Source: Flavobacteriales bacterium
Lineage (GTDB): Bacteria > Bacteroidota > Bacteroidia > Flavobacteriales_C > GCA-002722245
Assembly (NCBI GenBank): GCA_029251005.1
Contig: JAQXEE010000052.1
Span: 1 to 44,768 of the forward strand
Direction of reading: 5' to 3'
Length of the DNA: 44,768 nucleotides
The notes under the pieces are model-generated. The model did not search any database. It saw only the letters and a list, made by a program, of their open reading frames with translations, and was not told where the DNA came from. Position 1 is the first letter of the stretch; each line of letters starts with the position of its first letter. Below are positions 8,104-16,165 of this stretch, in pieces. The position numbers and the translations under genes were made by a program.

Positions 8104-10881
8104 CTATCTAACTAACTTCTGACTAGAAGGCTTAAAGCTCGTTAACTCAATACCCGCAACAGCTACTTTGTATTCTTCTATATTAGGAGTTCTTCCCAAT
8201 ACAGTTGACAATACAACTACAGGAGTAGAAGTTAATAAAGACTCCCCTTTCTTCTCATTCGTATCCTTCACAACCCTCCCCTGAAATAAACGAGTAGAAG
8301 TTGCCATTACAGTATCTCCAGGTGCAGCCTTCTCTTGATTACCCATACAAAGATTACATCCTGGACGCTCTAGGTACAATATATTTTCATAACTTGTTCT
8401 TGCAGCTCCTTTCGGTGCGTCATCATCAAATTCAAACCCTGAATACTTCTGTAACACTTCCCAGTCTCCTTCAGCTTTTAATTCATCCACAATATTGTAC
8501 GTTGGAGGAGCAACAACTAGCGGAGCCTTAAACTCAACCTTCCCTTTATTTGCTTCAATATTCTTTAACATTGCTGCTAAAATTTTCATATCACCTTTGT
8601 GAACCATACAAGATCCGATGAATCCCAAATCAACTTTCTTCTCTCCTCCGTAGTATGATAAAGGACGGATTGTATCGTGCGTATACCTTTTTGATACATC
8701 AATATTGTTTACATCAGGATCTGCAATCATTGGCTCAGACAAAGCATCTAAATCCACAACAACTTGAGCGTAGTAATTTGCGTCAGTATCCGGTCTTAAT
8801 GCTGGTTTACTCCCAGATCTAACCTCTTCGATTCTAGCGTTAGCCTTGTCGATTAATCCTTGAAGAACTTTACCTACATTGTCCATTCCTTTATCAATCA
8901 TGATTTGGATTCTAGCCTTCGCTATTTCTAAGGACTCGATTAAAGTTTCATCTTCTGAAATACAAACTGAAGCTTTCGCTTTCATCTCTGCAGTCCAATC
9001 GGTAAATGTAAATGCTTGATCAGCAGTTAACGTTCCAATATGTACCTCAATGATTCTTCCTTGGAATACATTTTCACCACCAAACTGAGCTAACATTTGC
9101 GCTTGGGTTCCATGAACAATATCACGAAAATCCATGTACTTAGCCATTTCACCTTTAAAAGTAACTTTTACAGACTCAGGGATTGGCATTGAAGCTTCCC
9201 CCGTAGCTAGTGCCAGAGCCACCGTTCCTGAATCAGCACCAAAAGCGACACCCTTAGACATTCTTGTATGAGAATCACCTCCAATAATGATGGCCCAATC
9301 ATCAATAACAATATCATTAAGTACTTTATGAATTACATCAGTCATTGCATGATATTCTCCTTTTGGATCACGAGCAGTAATTAACCCAAAATCATTCATA
9401 AACTTCATTAATCTTGGAATATTAGCTTGCGCTTTTTTATCCCAAACCGAAGCTGTATGACATCCTGATTGGTAAGCTCCATCAACAATTGGCGAAATAA
9501 TTGTCGCAGCCATCGCTTCTAATTCCTGAGAAGTCATCAAACCAGTAGTATCTTGGGATCCCACGATGTTTACCTCAACACGAACATCAGAACCCGCATG
9601 TAATGTTTTACCAGGAGTTATTCCTACTGCATTTTTATTGAATATTTTTTCAACTGCAGTTAAACCTTGACCTTCAATTGATATCTCTTTTGAAACAGCA
9701 TATACTTGAGGAGCTTTAATTCCTAAAGTTTGTGCCGCAAAAGTTTGAATCTTTTTACCAAATACAACAGCATAAGATCCTCCTGCTTTAATAAACTCAA
9801 CTTTTTGTGGAGTTAAAGAAGCAGACATATCGATCAACTCTTTATCTCCATTATATAATTTTTTCTCTTTTGTATTAATTGTTAAAACAGTCCCTGTTTC
9901 TACAGAGTAAGTTTGCTTTAAGATAGGATCTCCATCTTCATTACGAATAGTTTTTCCATTTTCATCTAGCTGCTTTACCCAGTTTTTGAGGTCAATTCCA
10001 ATCCCCCCTGTAACACCAACAGTTGTTAAAAAAATAGGTGAAATTCCATTTGTACCCGCAATAATTGGAGCCATGTTTATAAATGGAACATATGGACTTG
10101 CTTTAACACCTGTCCATAACGCAACATTATTCACACCAGACATTCTTGAAGACCCAACTCCCATTGTTCCTTTTTCAGCAATTAACATAACGCGCTTATC
10201 AGGATGTTGTGCTTTTAAAGCAGAGAGTTCTTTTTGCATCTCCTTATTGTGTTCGAATAAACACTGTCCATGTAATTCTCGATCTGATCTGGAGTGCGCA
10301 TCACCTCCAGGAGAAAGTAAATCTGTAGATATATCTCCTACACCTGCTATAAAGGTAACTATTTCAATTTCCTCATCTACTTCTGGCAGCTTGGTGAAAA
10401 ATTCTGCTTTAGCATAACTTTCTAATATATCTTTTGCAATCGTATTTCCGTTGTTAAATGCTTCAGCTAAACGTTCAGTATCTGCATCATAAAGGAATAC
10501 TTGGGTTTTCAAAACCTTTGCCGCTTGCTTCGCAATTTCAACATCATTACCAAGCGCTAAATCAAGAAGTACCTTAACTGAAGGACCTCCCTTCATGTGC
10601 GATAACAACTCAAATGCAAAAATTGGTGTGATTTCTTCTACTATTGATTCTCCAAGGATAATCTCTTTTAAAAATATTGCTTTTACACCTGCAGCACTCG
10701 TAGTACCAGGTAAGGCATTATAAATAAAAAAATTGATTGAGTCTTTTCTGTCTACATTACCTAAATCTTTAATTTGAGCAATGATTTCGCTCAACAACTC
10801 AGCACCATCGATTGGCTTTGGGTTAAGGTTTTGATTTTTTCTCTCATCGATTTCCTTGATATAATCTTTGTAAATACTCAT
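8104..10881 (-). CDS. acnB: Aconitate hydratase B
   Basis: Bifunctional aconitase/2-methylisocitrate dehydratase interconverting citrate and isocitrate in the TCA cycle. I choose the ATG at 10881 (MSIYKDYIKEIDERK), 925 residues; an ATG 14 codons upstream adds residues with no family counterpart. The AcnB-specific N-terminal HEAT-like domain begins with NLNPKPIDGAELLSEII. The three 4Fe-4S cysteines are in FIGSCMVHKG and RPGCNLCMGNQ near the C-terminus. At 925 residues it is somewhat longer than the 865 of E. coli AcnB. It stands alone, with a strong terminator behind it. The region upstream (10882-11102) contains no gene I can support, nor an exact TAnnTTTG match. Confidence 0.96.
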   Translation of the reverse strand: MSIYKDYIKEIDERKNQNLNPKPIDGAELLSEIIAQIKDLGNVDRKDSINFFIYNALPGTTSAAGVKAIFLKEIILGESIVEEITPIFAFELLSHMKGGPSVKVLLDLALGNDVEIAKQAAKVLKTQVFLYDADTERLAEAFNNGNTIAKDILESYAKAEFFTKLPEVDEEIEIVTFIAGVGDISTDLLSPGGDAHSRSDRELHGQCLFEHNKEMQKELSALKAQHPDKRVMLIAEKGTMGVGSSRMSGVNNVALWTGVKASPYVPFINMAPIIAGTNGISPIFLTTVGVTGGIGIDLKNWVKQLDENGKTIRNEDGDPILKQTYSVETGTVLTINTKEKKLYNGDKELIDMSASLTPQKVEFIKAGGSYAVVFGKKIQTFAAQTLGIKAPQVYAVSKEISIEGQGLTAVEKIFNKNAVGITPGKTLHAGSDVRVEVNIVGSQDTTGLMTSQELEAMAATIISPIVDGAYQSGCHTASVWDKKAQANIPRLMKFMNDFGLITARDPKGEYHAMTDVIHKVLNDIVIDDWAIIIGGDSHTRMSKGVAFGADSGTVALALATGEASMPIPESVKVTFKGEMAKYMDFRDIVHGTQAQMLAQFGGENVFQGRIIEVHIGTLTADQAFTFTDWTAEMKAKASVCISEDETLIESLEIAKARIQIMIDKGMDNVGKVLQGLIDKANARIEEVRSGSKPALRPDTDANYYAQVVVDLDALSEPMIADPDVNNIDVSKRYTHDTIRPLSYYGGEKKVDLGFIGSCMVHKGDMKILAAMLKNIEANKGKVEFKAPLVVAPPTYNIVDELKAEGDWEVLQKYSGFEFDDDAPKGAARTSYENILYLERPGCNLCMGNQEKAAPGDTVMATSTRLFQGRVVKDTNEKKGESLLTSTPVVVLSTVLGRTPNIEEYKVAVAGIELTSFKPSSQKLVR

Positions 10882-11102
10882 AATAGAAGTCTTTTTCTTG
10901 TTAGCGACAAATTCATAAAACAATCATTGTAGTGATCAATTCTGCCCTCTGCCTAAAGTCTATAATTTTTTTAAGTTAATCTAACTTTAAAAATAATAAA
11001 ACTAAATGTATTGTTTATTCAATTTAAGTACAAAATTGAGTTTTTAAGTCTATTTAAAATCACTATTTAATCGAACAATCACTAAACCAGTAATAAACAG
11101 AT

Positions 11103-11134
11103 AAAAAAAAAGGGAATCCAATGTGGACCCCCTT
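11103..11134 (-). terminator. Terminator of the rpsF-rpsR-rplI operon
   Basis: On the minus strand the arms AAGGGGGTCC and GGATTCCCTT enclose loop ACATT and are followed by a run of T. The RNA stem is ten pairs, two of them G-U, which form only in the minus-strand transcript; on the plus strand the same positions are A-C mismatches. This gives it a clear direction. Confidence 0.8.
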
Positions 11135-11155
11135 ATAATTCAATTATCTTAAAAA

Positions 11156-11602
11156 TTATCCTGCGATAATTTCGAAAGTAAATGTTGAAGTTACTTCTCT
11201 ATGAAGTTTAGCTTCAGCTTCGAAAGAACCTAACTCTTTAGGACTTCCTCCAATTACTTTAATCGCTTTTCTATCAACATCAACACCTGCTAATTTTAAT
11301 GCTTCAGCAATTTGAATATTGTTAATAGATCCAAAAATCTTACCAGAATCACCAGCTTTAGCAGAAACCTTTAGAGTTAACGCTTCAATTTTTGTAGCAA
11401 CAGTTTCAGCATCAGCTTTAAGCTTAGCATCTTTCTTTGCTCTTTGTTTGATAGTCTCAGCATGCATTTTTTTAGCCGACTCAGTCGCTAAAACTGCTTT
11501 ACCTTGAGGGATTAAAAAGTTTCTACCATAACCGTTTTTTACAGCTACAACATCATCTTTGAATCCCAATGGTTGCATATCTTCTTTTAAAATTACTTCC
11601 AT
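11156..11602 (-). CDS. rplI: Ribosomal protein bL9
   Basis: Large-subunit protein L9, 148 residues. The N-terminal domain begins MEVILKEDMQPLGFKDDVVAVKNGYGRNFLIP, the recognisable rRNA-binding fold, followed by the long connecting helix (residues about 40-75, rich in Lys/Ala/Glu) and the C-terminal domain. It is last in the rpsF-rpsR-rplI operon, 7 bases after rpsR, and a terminator follows. Confidence 0.97.
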   Translation of the reverse strand: MEVILKEDMQPLGFKDDVVAVKNGYGRNFLIPQGKAVLATESAKKMHAETIKQRAKKDAKLKADAETVATKIEALTLKVSAKAGDSGKIFGSINNIQIAEALKLAGVDVDRKAIKVIGGSPKELGSFEAEAKLHREVTSTFTFEIIAG

Positions 11603-11609
11603 TGTTAAA

Positions 11610-11870
11610 TTATTTTAAGTTATCAGCAACGTATGGTAATAGTCCAAGTTGACGTGATCTTTTTACAGCAGTCGAAACTTTTCTTTGGAATTTTAATGAT
11701 GTTCCAGTAATTCTTCTAGGAAGAATCTTACCTTGCTCATTTAAGAATCTTAATAAAAAATCTGGATTCTTATAGTCAATATGCTTGATTTTTTGTTTTA
11801 AAAATCTACAGTATTTTGATTTTTTGACCTCAATTGATGGAGGCGTTAAATATCTTACGTCGTCTGCCAT
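11610..11870 (-). CDS. rpsR: Ribosomal protein bS18
   Basis: Small-subunit protein S18, 86 residues. Shows the family core CRFLKQKIKHIDYKNPDFLLRFLNEQGKILPRRITGTSLKFQRKVSTAVKRSRQ in shortened quote: residues KYCRFLKQK near 20, ILPRRITGTS near 50, and RSRQLGLLPYV near the end. S18 forms a heterodimer with S6, whose gene is 5 bases upstream. Standard bacterial order. Confidence 0.97.
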   Translation of the reverse strand: MADDVRYLTPPSIEVKKSKYCRFLKQKIKHIDYKNPDFLLRFLNEQGKILPRRITGTSLKFQRKVSTAVKRSRQLGLLPYVADNLK

Positions 11871-11875
11871 TTTAA

Positions 11876-12214
11876 TTAAGCTTTAGTTTTTTTAGCACTT
11901 TTTCCTTTCGCATTAAACGATACTGCGTGCTTATCAAGCTTCACAGTTAAGAAACGTAATAATCTTTCGTCTCTGTTGTATGCGATTTCTAATTCTCCGA
12001 TAGCATTACCTGGAGCCTTAAATTCAAATAAATGATAGAAACCTGTTGATTTCTTTTTTATTGGGTAAGCTAATTTCTTAAGCCCCCAATTGTCTTCATT
12101 CACTATCACGGCACCTTTTTCCTTTAAAAAGGTCTTGTAATCGTTCACCGTTTCTTTTAGTTGTTCATCTGAAAGAACCGGAGTCATTACAAAAATAGTT
12201 TCGTATTGATTCAT
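11876..12214 (-). CDS. rpsF: Ribosomal protein bS6
   Basis: Small-subunit protein S6, 112 residues, with N-terminus MNQYETIFVMTPVLSDEQ, the central GLKKLAYPIKKKSTGFYHLFEF, and a Lys-rich C-terminal tail. First gene of the S6-S18-L9 operon. No ssb or priB lies between S6 and S18, unlike some other bacteria. A near-ideal Bacteroidota promoter and a short leader precede it. Confidence 0.97.
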   Translation of the reverse strand: MNQYETIFVMTPVLSDEQLKETVNDYKTFLKEKGAVIVNEDNWGLKKLAYPIKKKSTGFYHLFEFKAPGNAIGELEIAYNRDERLLRFLTVKLDKHAVSFNAKGKSAKKTKA

Positions 12215-12244
12215 TGTAAAACAATTTGGTTAAAAAAATATTAT

Positions 12245-12258
12245 TCCGAAAAATCGGA
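12245..12258 (-). promoter_or_regulatory. Small hairpin in the rpsF leader
   Basis: Minus-strand arms TCCGA and TCGGA close a TTTT loop, followed by a T-rich stretch. It sits at or just after the predicted transcript start. rpsF leaders in many bacteria bind the S6:S18 complex through a CCG-containing hairpin; whether this short element serves that role is speculative. Confidence 0.3.
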
Positions 12259-12261
12259 TGA

Positions 12262-12291
12262 CAAAGATACAAATTAAAATTAAATCGTCAA
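12262..12291 (-). promoter_or_regulatory. Promoter of the rpsF-rpsR-rplI operon
   Basis: On the minus strand TTG (12291-12289), 19 bases, then TATCTTTG (12269-12262). This matches both parts of the Bacteroidota consensus, TTG and TAnnTTTG, with ideal spacing. It is the clearest promoter in the window and predicts a leader of roughly 40 bases. Confidence 0.8.
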
Positions 12292-12362
12292 CTATAATTT
12301 TGATGAACAAAATTGAAATGAGGAAATAAGTCCTGTGTTTTATTATTAATATCTAAACTTCC

Positions 12363-12998
12363 TTATTTCTGTAGTGTATCTTGAAAGTTAATTGTGTTAC
12401 TGTTATTTATCCCGCTCTGTTTATTAGCATTTTCTGTAGTAGCTTTATTTGTTTTCTCTTTTGGTTTCATCGGATCAGGAAGTAATCCCATGAATGTTGA
12501 GTCTACAGCAAATAATACTGCTACACCAGCAACCAAGCCAATAACAAACAATAAAGAAAAAACAAAAACTCGAAGTTTTTTAGTCTCTTTATCTTTAATC
12601 ATCTGTCTAAAAACTCTTTTAATGTCATTTTGAACACGAATAAAAGCACTCTTATTTTTGACGACATAATCATAAGCTCCGTATTTAAGAGAATTTACAG
12701 CAACATCTATATTCTCTTGTCCAGAAAGCATAATCACTTCTGACTCCAATTTTGTTTGCTTAACCTGCTTAAGAATCTCTAATCCGCTAATTGCATTAGA
12801 ATCTTCAGAATTCAAAAAATAATCCAATACAATTACATGAGGTTTTCTTTTACTAGCCTTAGCAGCGGCCAAAGCTTTTTCTCCAGAAGTAAAACTTTTG
12901 ATATCAAATGATCTATTTTGCGACAATGTATGAACTGCCGTTTTTAAATACATTTCATCATCATCAACTAAATAAACTAATGTTCTTTTTGAAGCCAT
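12363..12998 (-). CDS. Response regulator receiver domain with C-terminal membrane helix
   Basis: A 211-residue protein. Residues 5-125 form a receiver domain: acidic pocket D12-D14, phospho-acceptor D59 (HVIVLDYF), S92 (MLSG) and K114 (YVVKN). No DNA-binding or enzyme domain follows. Instead there is a basic stretch (RQMIKDKETKKLR), a strongly hydrophobic helix at about 143-165, then a polar Asn/Lys/Thr-rich tail of about 45 residues that would lie outside the cytoplasm. It is last in the kinase-Hpt-receiver transcript, 11 bases after the Hpt gene, so it is the likely end acceptor of the relay. Output mechanism is unknown; a membrane-tethered phosphate sink or scaffold is possible. Confidence 0.82.
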   Translation of the reverse strand: MASKRTLVYLVDDDEMYLKTAVHTLSQNRSFDIKSFTSGEKALAAAKASKRKPHVIVLDYFLNSEDSNAISGLEILKQVKQTKLESEVIMLSGQENIDVAVNSLKYGAYDYVVKNKSAFIRVQNDIKRVFRQMIKDKETKKLRVFVFSLLFVIGLVAGVAVLFAVDSTFMGLLPDPMKPKEKTNKATTENANKQSGINNSNTINFQDTLQK

Positions 12999-13009
12999 AA
13001 CTATCCCAA

Positions 13010-13369
13010 TTAATTATTTTTTAATTCCTCTAATTCATTTTCCAATTCAACTTCTGACTTTAGGTAGTAGTCCTCTAATTCTTCAACCATCCTTGGTATA
13101 TCCTCAATCCGAGCTTCTAAACCCGCATCTTGAATCTCCCTACTAAGTTGTACCATATTTTCCATTCCAACAAACGAAAAACTTGTTTTCAGTTTATGCG
13201 CAACTCCACCTACCGTTTTCCAATTAGTTGCAGAGATAGCTTCTTTCATTTGCATAATTGATTCTGGAGTGCTTTTAAGAAATGACTCTATCATTTCTAC
13301 TTTAAATTCATTACTTCCAAGCGCTAACTCATCTAGGTAACTCATATCAATATGCTCGTATTTCCCCAT
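13010..13369 (-). CDS. Hpt domain phosphotransfer protein
   Basis: Free-standing histidine phosphotransfer protein of 119 residues. The phospho-histidine motif is GGVAHKLKTSFSFVG with H58; the rest is a helical bundle rich in Glu. Its ATG overlaps the stop of the hybrid kinase by one base (TAATG on the minus strand), so they are translationally coupled. It would pass phosphate from the C-terminal receiver of the kinase to the next receiver protein. Family role is well established; the specific partners are inferred from the operon. Confidence 0.9.
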   Translation of the reverse strand: MGKYEHIDMSYLDELALGSNEFKVEMIESFLKSTPESIMQMKEAISATNWKTVGGVAHKLKTSFSFVGMENMVQLSREIQDAGLEARIEDIPRMVEELEDYYLKSEVELENELEELKNN

Positions 13370-15369
13370 TAAATGCTCTTGTTGATTAAATTTGCAATTT
13401 TCAATTTTAAATTGTCAGGGTTGAAAGGTTTTAATATAAAATCATTCATTCCAGCATCTAAATATTTTTGATCATCTCCTTTTGTAAAAACAAAAGCTGT
13501 CATTGCCAAAATCGGAACATTCTTTTTCCTTCCTTCAAATTCAGTTCTAATAACCCTCGTAGCTTCTAATCCGTCCATTTCAGGCATCATAATATCCATT
13601 AAAATAATATCATAATCTTTCTCCCTCAGACAGTCTAAAGCTACCTGGCCGTTTTCAGCAACAGTTGGGTTTGCTCCAAAGCTCATAACAACCCTTTGCG
13701 CTAAAATTTGATTCATTGGATTGTCTTCCGCTAATAATATATTGGTGCCAGTTAAATCTACTTTTTCAGCGTCCAACACTATAGGGTCTTCTTCCTCTAG
13801 CTCACTATTAGATTCTTTCAGCGGTAATTTCACAATAAATCGAGAACCTTTACCAAAAACACTTTCCACGGAAATATCGCCCCCCATGAGATCTACTAAT
13901 TTTTTAACAATTGTTAAGCCCAATCCAGTCCCACCATACTTCCTTGTGGTATTTCCTTTTGCTTGGGTAAAACTTTCAAAAATCGTACTTAACTTTTCAT
14001 CGGAAATGCCAATACCTGTATCTTCACAAATTATTAAAATAAGTTCTTTATCTCCCTCTTTCCCTATATTGTCTACTCTAATCGTAACACCTCCTTTATG
14101 GGTGAATTTCAAGGCATTACTAACTAGATTAAGTAATATTTGATTTATTCTAACAGAATCTCCAATGATAACCTTCGGTACAAATTCAGAAATTTCCAAT
14201 TTTAAAAATAGATTTTGTTCTCTGGCAAAATTTATTTCTAAATCAATTACATTATTTAAAGTTTTCTCGAAGCTAAATTCAATCTCATTAATGTTCATTT
14301 TACCAGCTTCTATCTTTGAAAAATCTAAAATGTCATTGATTATCACCAGTAAATTTTCACCAGAGACTTGAATAGATTCTAAAAATCGCTGTTGTTCTTC
14401 TGTTATTTCAGACTTCAATAGTAAACTTGTAAAACCAATTATAGCATTCATAGGAGTGCGAATTTCATGACTCATATTCGCCATAAATTCTTCTTTAGCG
14501 TGCACAGACTCTTCAGCAACACGTTTAGCCTCTGCCAACTCTTTATTTACCTTAACTAAATAAGATAAGTTTTCACTTAACTTTTGCTCAGTTTGTTTTC
14601 TGATTGTAATATCCGAACCGTTTGCAAAACAAACTTCTCCTTTCACCACGATCTTCCACAGCATCCATTTTGTAGAACCGTCTTGGCCAATTACTTTGCT
14701 TTCAAAAACAACTATATCTTTTTTCTTTAGAATCTCTGACCGAATAACCCTTTCCGTATCCTCTTTGTTCTCAGAAGATAGGTAATCTAGAAAAGACTTG
14801 CCGATTACATCAATCAACTCATAGCCTAATAATGTTTTAAAGGTTCGATTTACCTCGGATATTTTAAAATTTTCTTTATTGAAAACGCATGTAACATTTA
14901 AAGAATTATTAACCAAACTAGAAAGATTCTCTAATTCTTCATTTTTAACATGAAGTCCTCTTTGTTGTTTATATAAACGAATGAAGGTGTTAACCTTTGC
15001 TCTAGTTATATCAACGTCTAAAGGTTTAAATAAGTAATCAACACCGCCAGAATCGTAGCCTTGAATAACATACTTAGCCTCTTTACTAATAGCAGTGACA
15101 AAAAGAATGGGGATGTTTTTAGTTTTTGGATTAGATTTTAGCAAATTAGCAACTTCAAGCCCATCCATATCTGGCATTTGAACATCTAACAAAATCAGAG
15201 CAATTTCATTATTTAATACCAACTTTAGTCCAATTTTCCACGATGTTGCCTTATGAAAAACACGATCATCTCCAGCTAACATTTTTTCTAACGCGAAAAG
15301 ATTTTCAATCTTATCGTCCACAAGTAAAACGTTTACTTTATGTTTTCTATTATCTACTAGCTTAAACAA
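13369..15369 (-). CDS. Hybrid sensor histidine kinase (REC-PAS-HisKA-HATPase-REC)
   Basis: A 666-residue cytoplasmic kinase; no membrane helix is seen. Domains in order: receiver (about 13-130, D62 in [12 protein letters not shown]115), PAS (about 145-260), coiled coil, HisKA with H301 in [11 protein letters not shown], HATPase with N-box [10 protein letters not shown]1 EDTGIGI (449-455) and G2 GGTGLGL (479-485), then a second receiver (543-660, D592, K647). The start is a TTG; no ATG is available before the first receiver motif. Signal input must come through the N-terminal receiver or PAS domain. A decayed membrane sensor kinase lies directly upstream and may once have been its partner. Confidence 0.92.
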   Translation of the reverse strand: MFKLVDNRKHKVNVLLVDDKIENLFALEKMLAGDDRVFHKATSWKIGLKLVLNNEIALILLDVQMPDMDGLEVANLLKSNPKTKNIPILFVTAISKEAKYVIQGYDSGGVDYLFKPLDVDITRAKVNTFIRLYKQQRGLHVKNEELENLSSLVNNSLNVTCVFNKENFKISEVNRTFKTLLGYELIDVIGKSFLDYLSSENKEDTERVIRSEILKKKDIVVFESKVIGQDGSTKWMLWKIVVKGEVCFANGSDITIRKQTEQKLSENLSYLVKVNKELAEAKRVAEESVHAKEEFMANMSHEIRTPMNAIIGFTSLLLKSEITEEQQRFLESIQVSGENLLVIINDILDFSKIEAGKMNINEIEFSFEKTLNNVIDLEINFAREQNLFLKLEISEFVPKVIIGDSVRINQILLNLVSNALKFTHKGGVTIRVDNIGKEGDKELILIICEDTGIGISDEKLSTIFESFTQAKGNTTRKYGGTGLGLTIVKKLVDLMGGDISVESVFGKGSRFIVKLPLKESNSELEEEDPIVLDAEKVDLTGTNILLAEDNPMNQILAQRVVMSFGANPTVAENGQVALDCLREKDYDIILMDIMMPEMDGLEATRVIRTEFEGRKKNVPILAMTAFVFTKGDDQKYLDAGMNDFILKPFNPDNLKLKIANLINKSI

Positions 15370-15523
15370 GTGCTTGCTTTATATTGTATTACTAAGAAAT
15401 TAAAAAAATGTTTCCAATAGAATTAGATGTCAATACTAAAATTTGAATTCTAGATTTAAATAAATTTTTGGATTTCATTTTTCAAAGCAGTGATACTTGA
15501 AAAATCCGTAATCTTATTTCCTA

Positions 15524-16165
15524 CCCGATTTTAGTAACATTTAAATGATTTTGTTTAAGAAACTCAAGAATAGATTGTAGGTCGGAAGTCTCAACAGTTA
15601 CGCGATTCACTTATACCGCGGGGTAATCCAACATGTTTTCTCCTTGAGCTCACTTATAGAAAACGCTTCTTCTATTTCAATATTTAGACTAGATAAGTTG
15701 CTGATAGCTTAAAAGCAAACTAGGAGCCCACAGACGGAGTGAATTTCAGTGAGTTAGTAATCAGGTTTTTTTTTGATCTGACCCAATCTTATTTCATGAG
15801 AAGTAATCATTTAAGGAATTGTAGTCACTTGTACAATTGAGTACTCCAATCTATTTTCGAAAGCTACATTACTAAACAACATACAACAGTTATCCAATAC
15901 CTTAAAAACAAGCTACTTCCATTAAATCAACACCAAGTTTACCAGCTTTAATTTTAGATGAAAAAATTGAATGTCCTTTATTAGAAAAAATCGATGCCGA
16001 TTTATGAATTACCTCTACAAACTCTAATTGCTCATCATTTAAATCATCTTCTTTGTTTTCCTGAAGTAAGGATGCTAAAACCAACATGCTATTAAGAGGT
16101 CTTCTTAATTTATGACTCATCTTAGCAGAGAAATCTATTTTGTATTGAGAAGCTTCTCTTAACTG
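15524..16165 (-). pseudogene. Decayed kinase half of a NIT-HAMP histidine kinase
   Basis: Downstream of an in-frame TAA at 16166-16168 the same frame continues without a break into an H-box: QLREASQYKIDFSAKMSHKL, then RRPLNSMLVLASLL, to a stop at 15902. Past a frameshift, 15814-15870 reads as NVAFENRLEYSIVQVTTIP, then a TAA, then MITSHEIRLGQIKKK. After a further frameshift at a run of nine T (15766-15774 on the plus strand), LITNSLKFTPSVG (15764 downward) is a clear N-box. A possible receiver remnant lies at 15524-15595 (LQSILEFLKQNHLNVTKIG). The ATP-binding G boxes are gone. This is a kinase gene broken by several independent lesions, not a single sequencing error. 15370-15523 shows nothing recognisable. 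Confidence 0.85.

Noticed and set aside
9986-10417. A 143-codon plus-strand open frame opposite acnB
   Set aside because: It is antisense to a strongly conserved part of acnB; the Pro/Ile/Ser-rich product has no recognisable features.
15902-16120. Stand-alone 72-residue HisKA protein
   Set aside because: The frame is continuous with the upstream sensor gene apart from one TAA, and N-box remnants follow it, so it is a piece of a decayed kinase.
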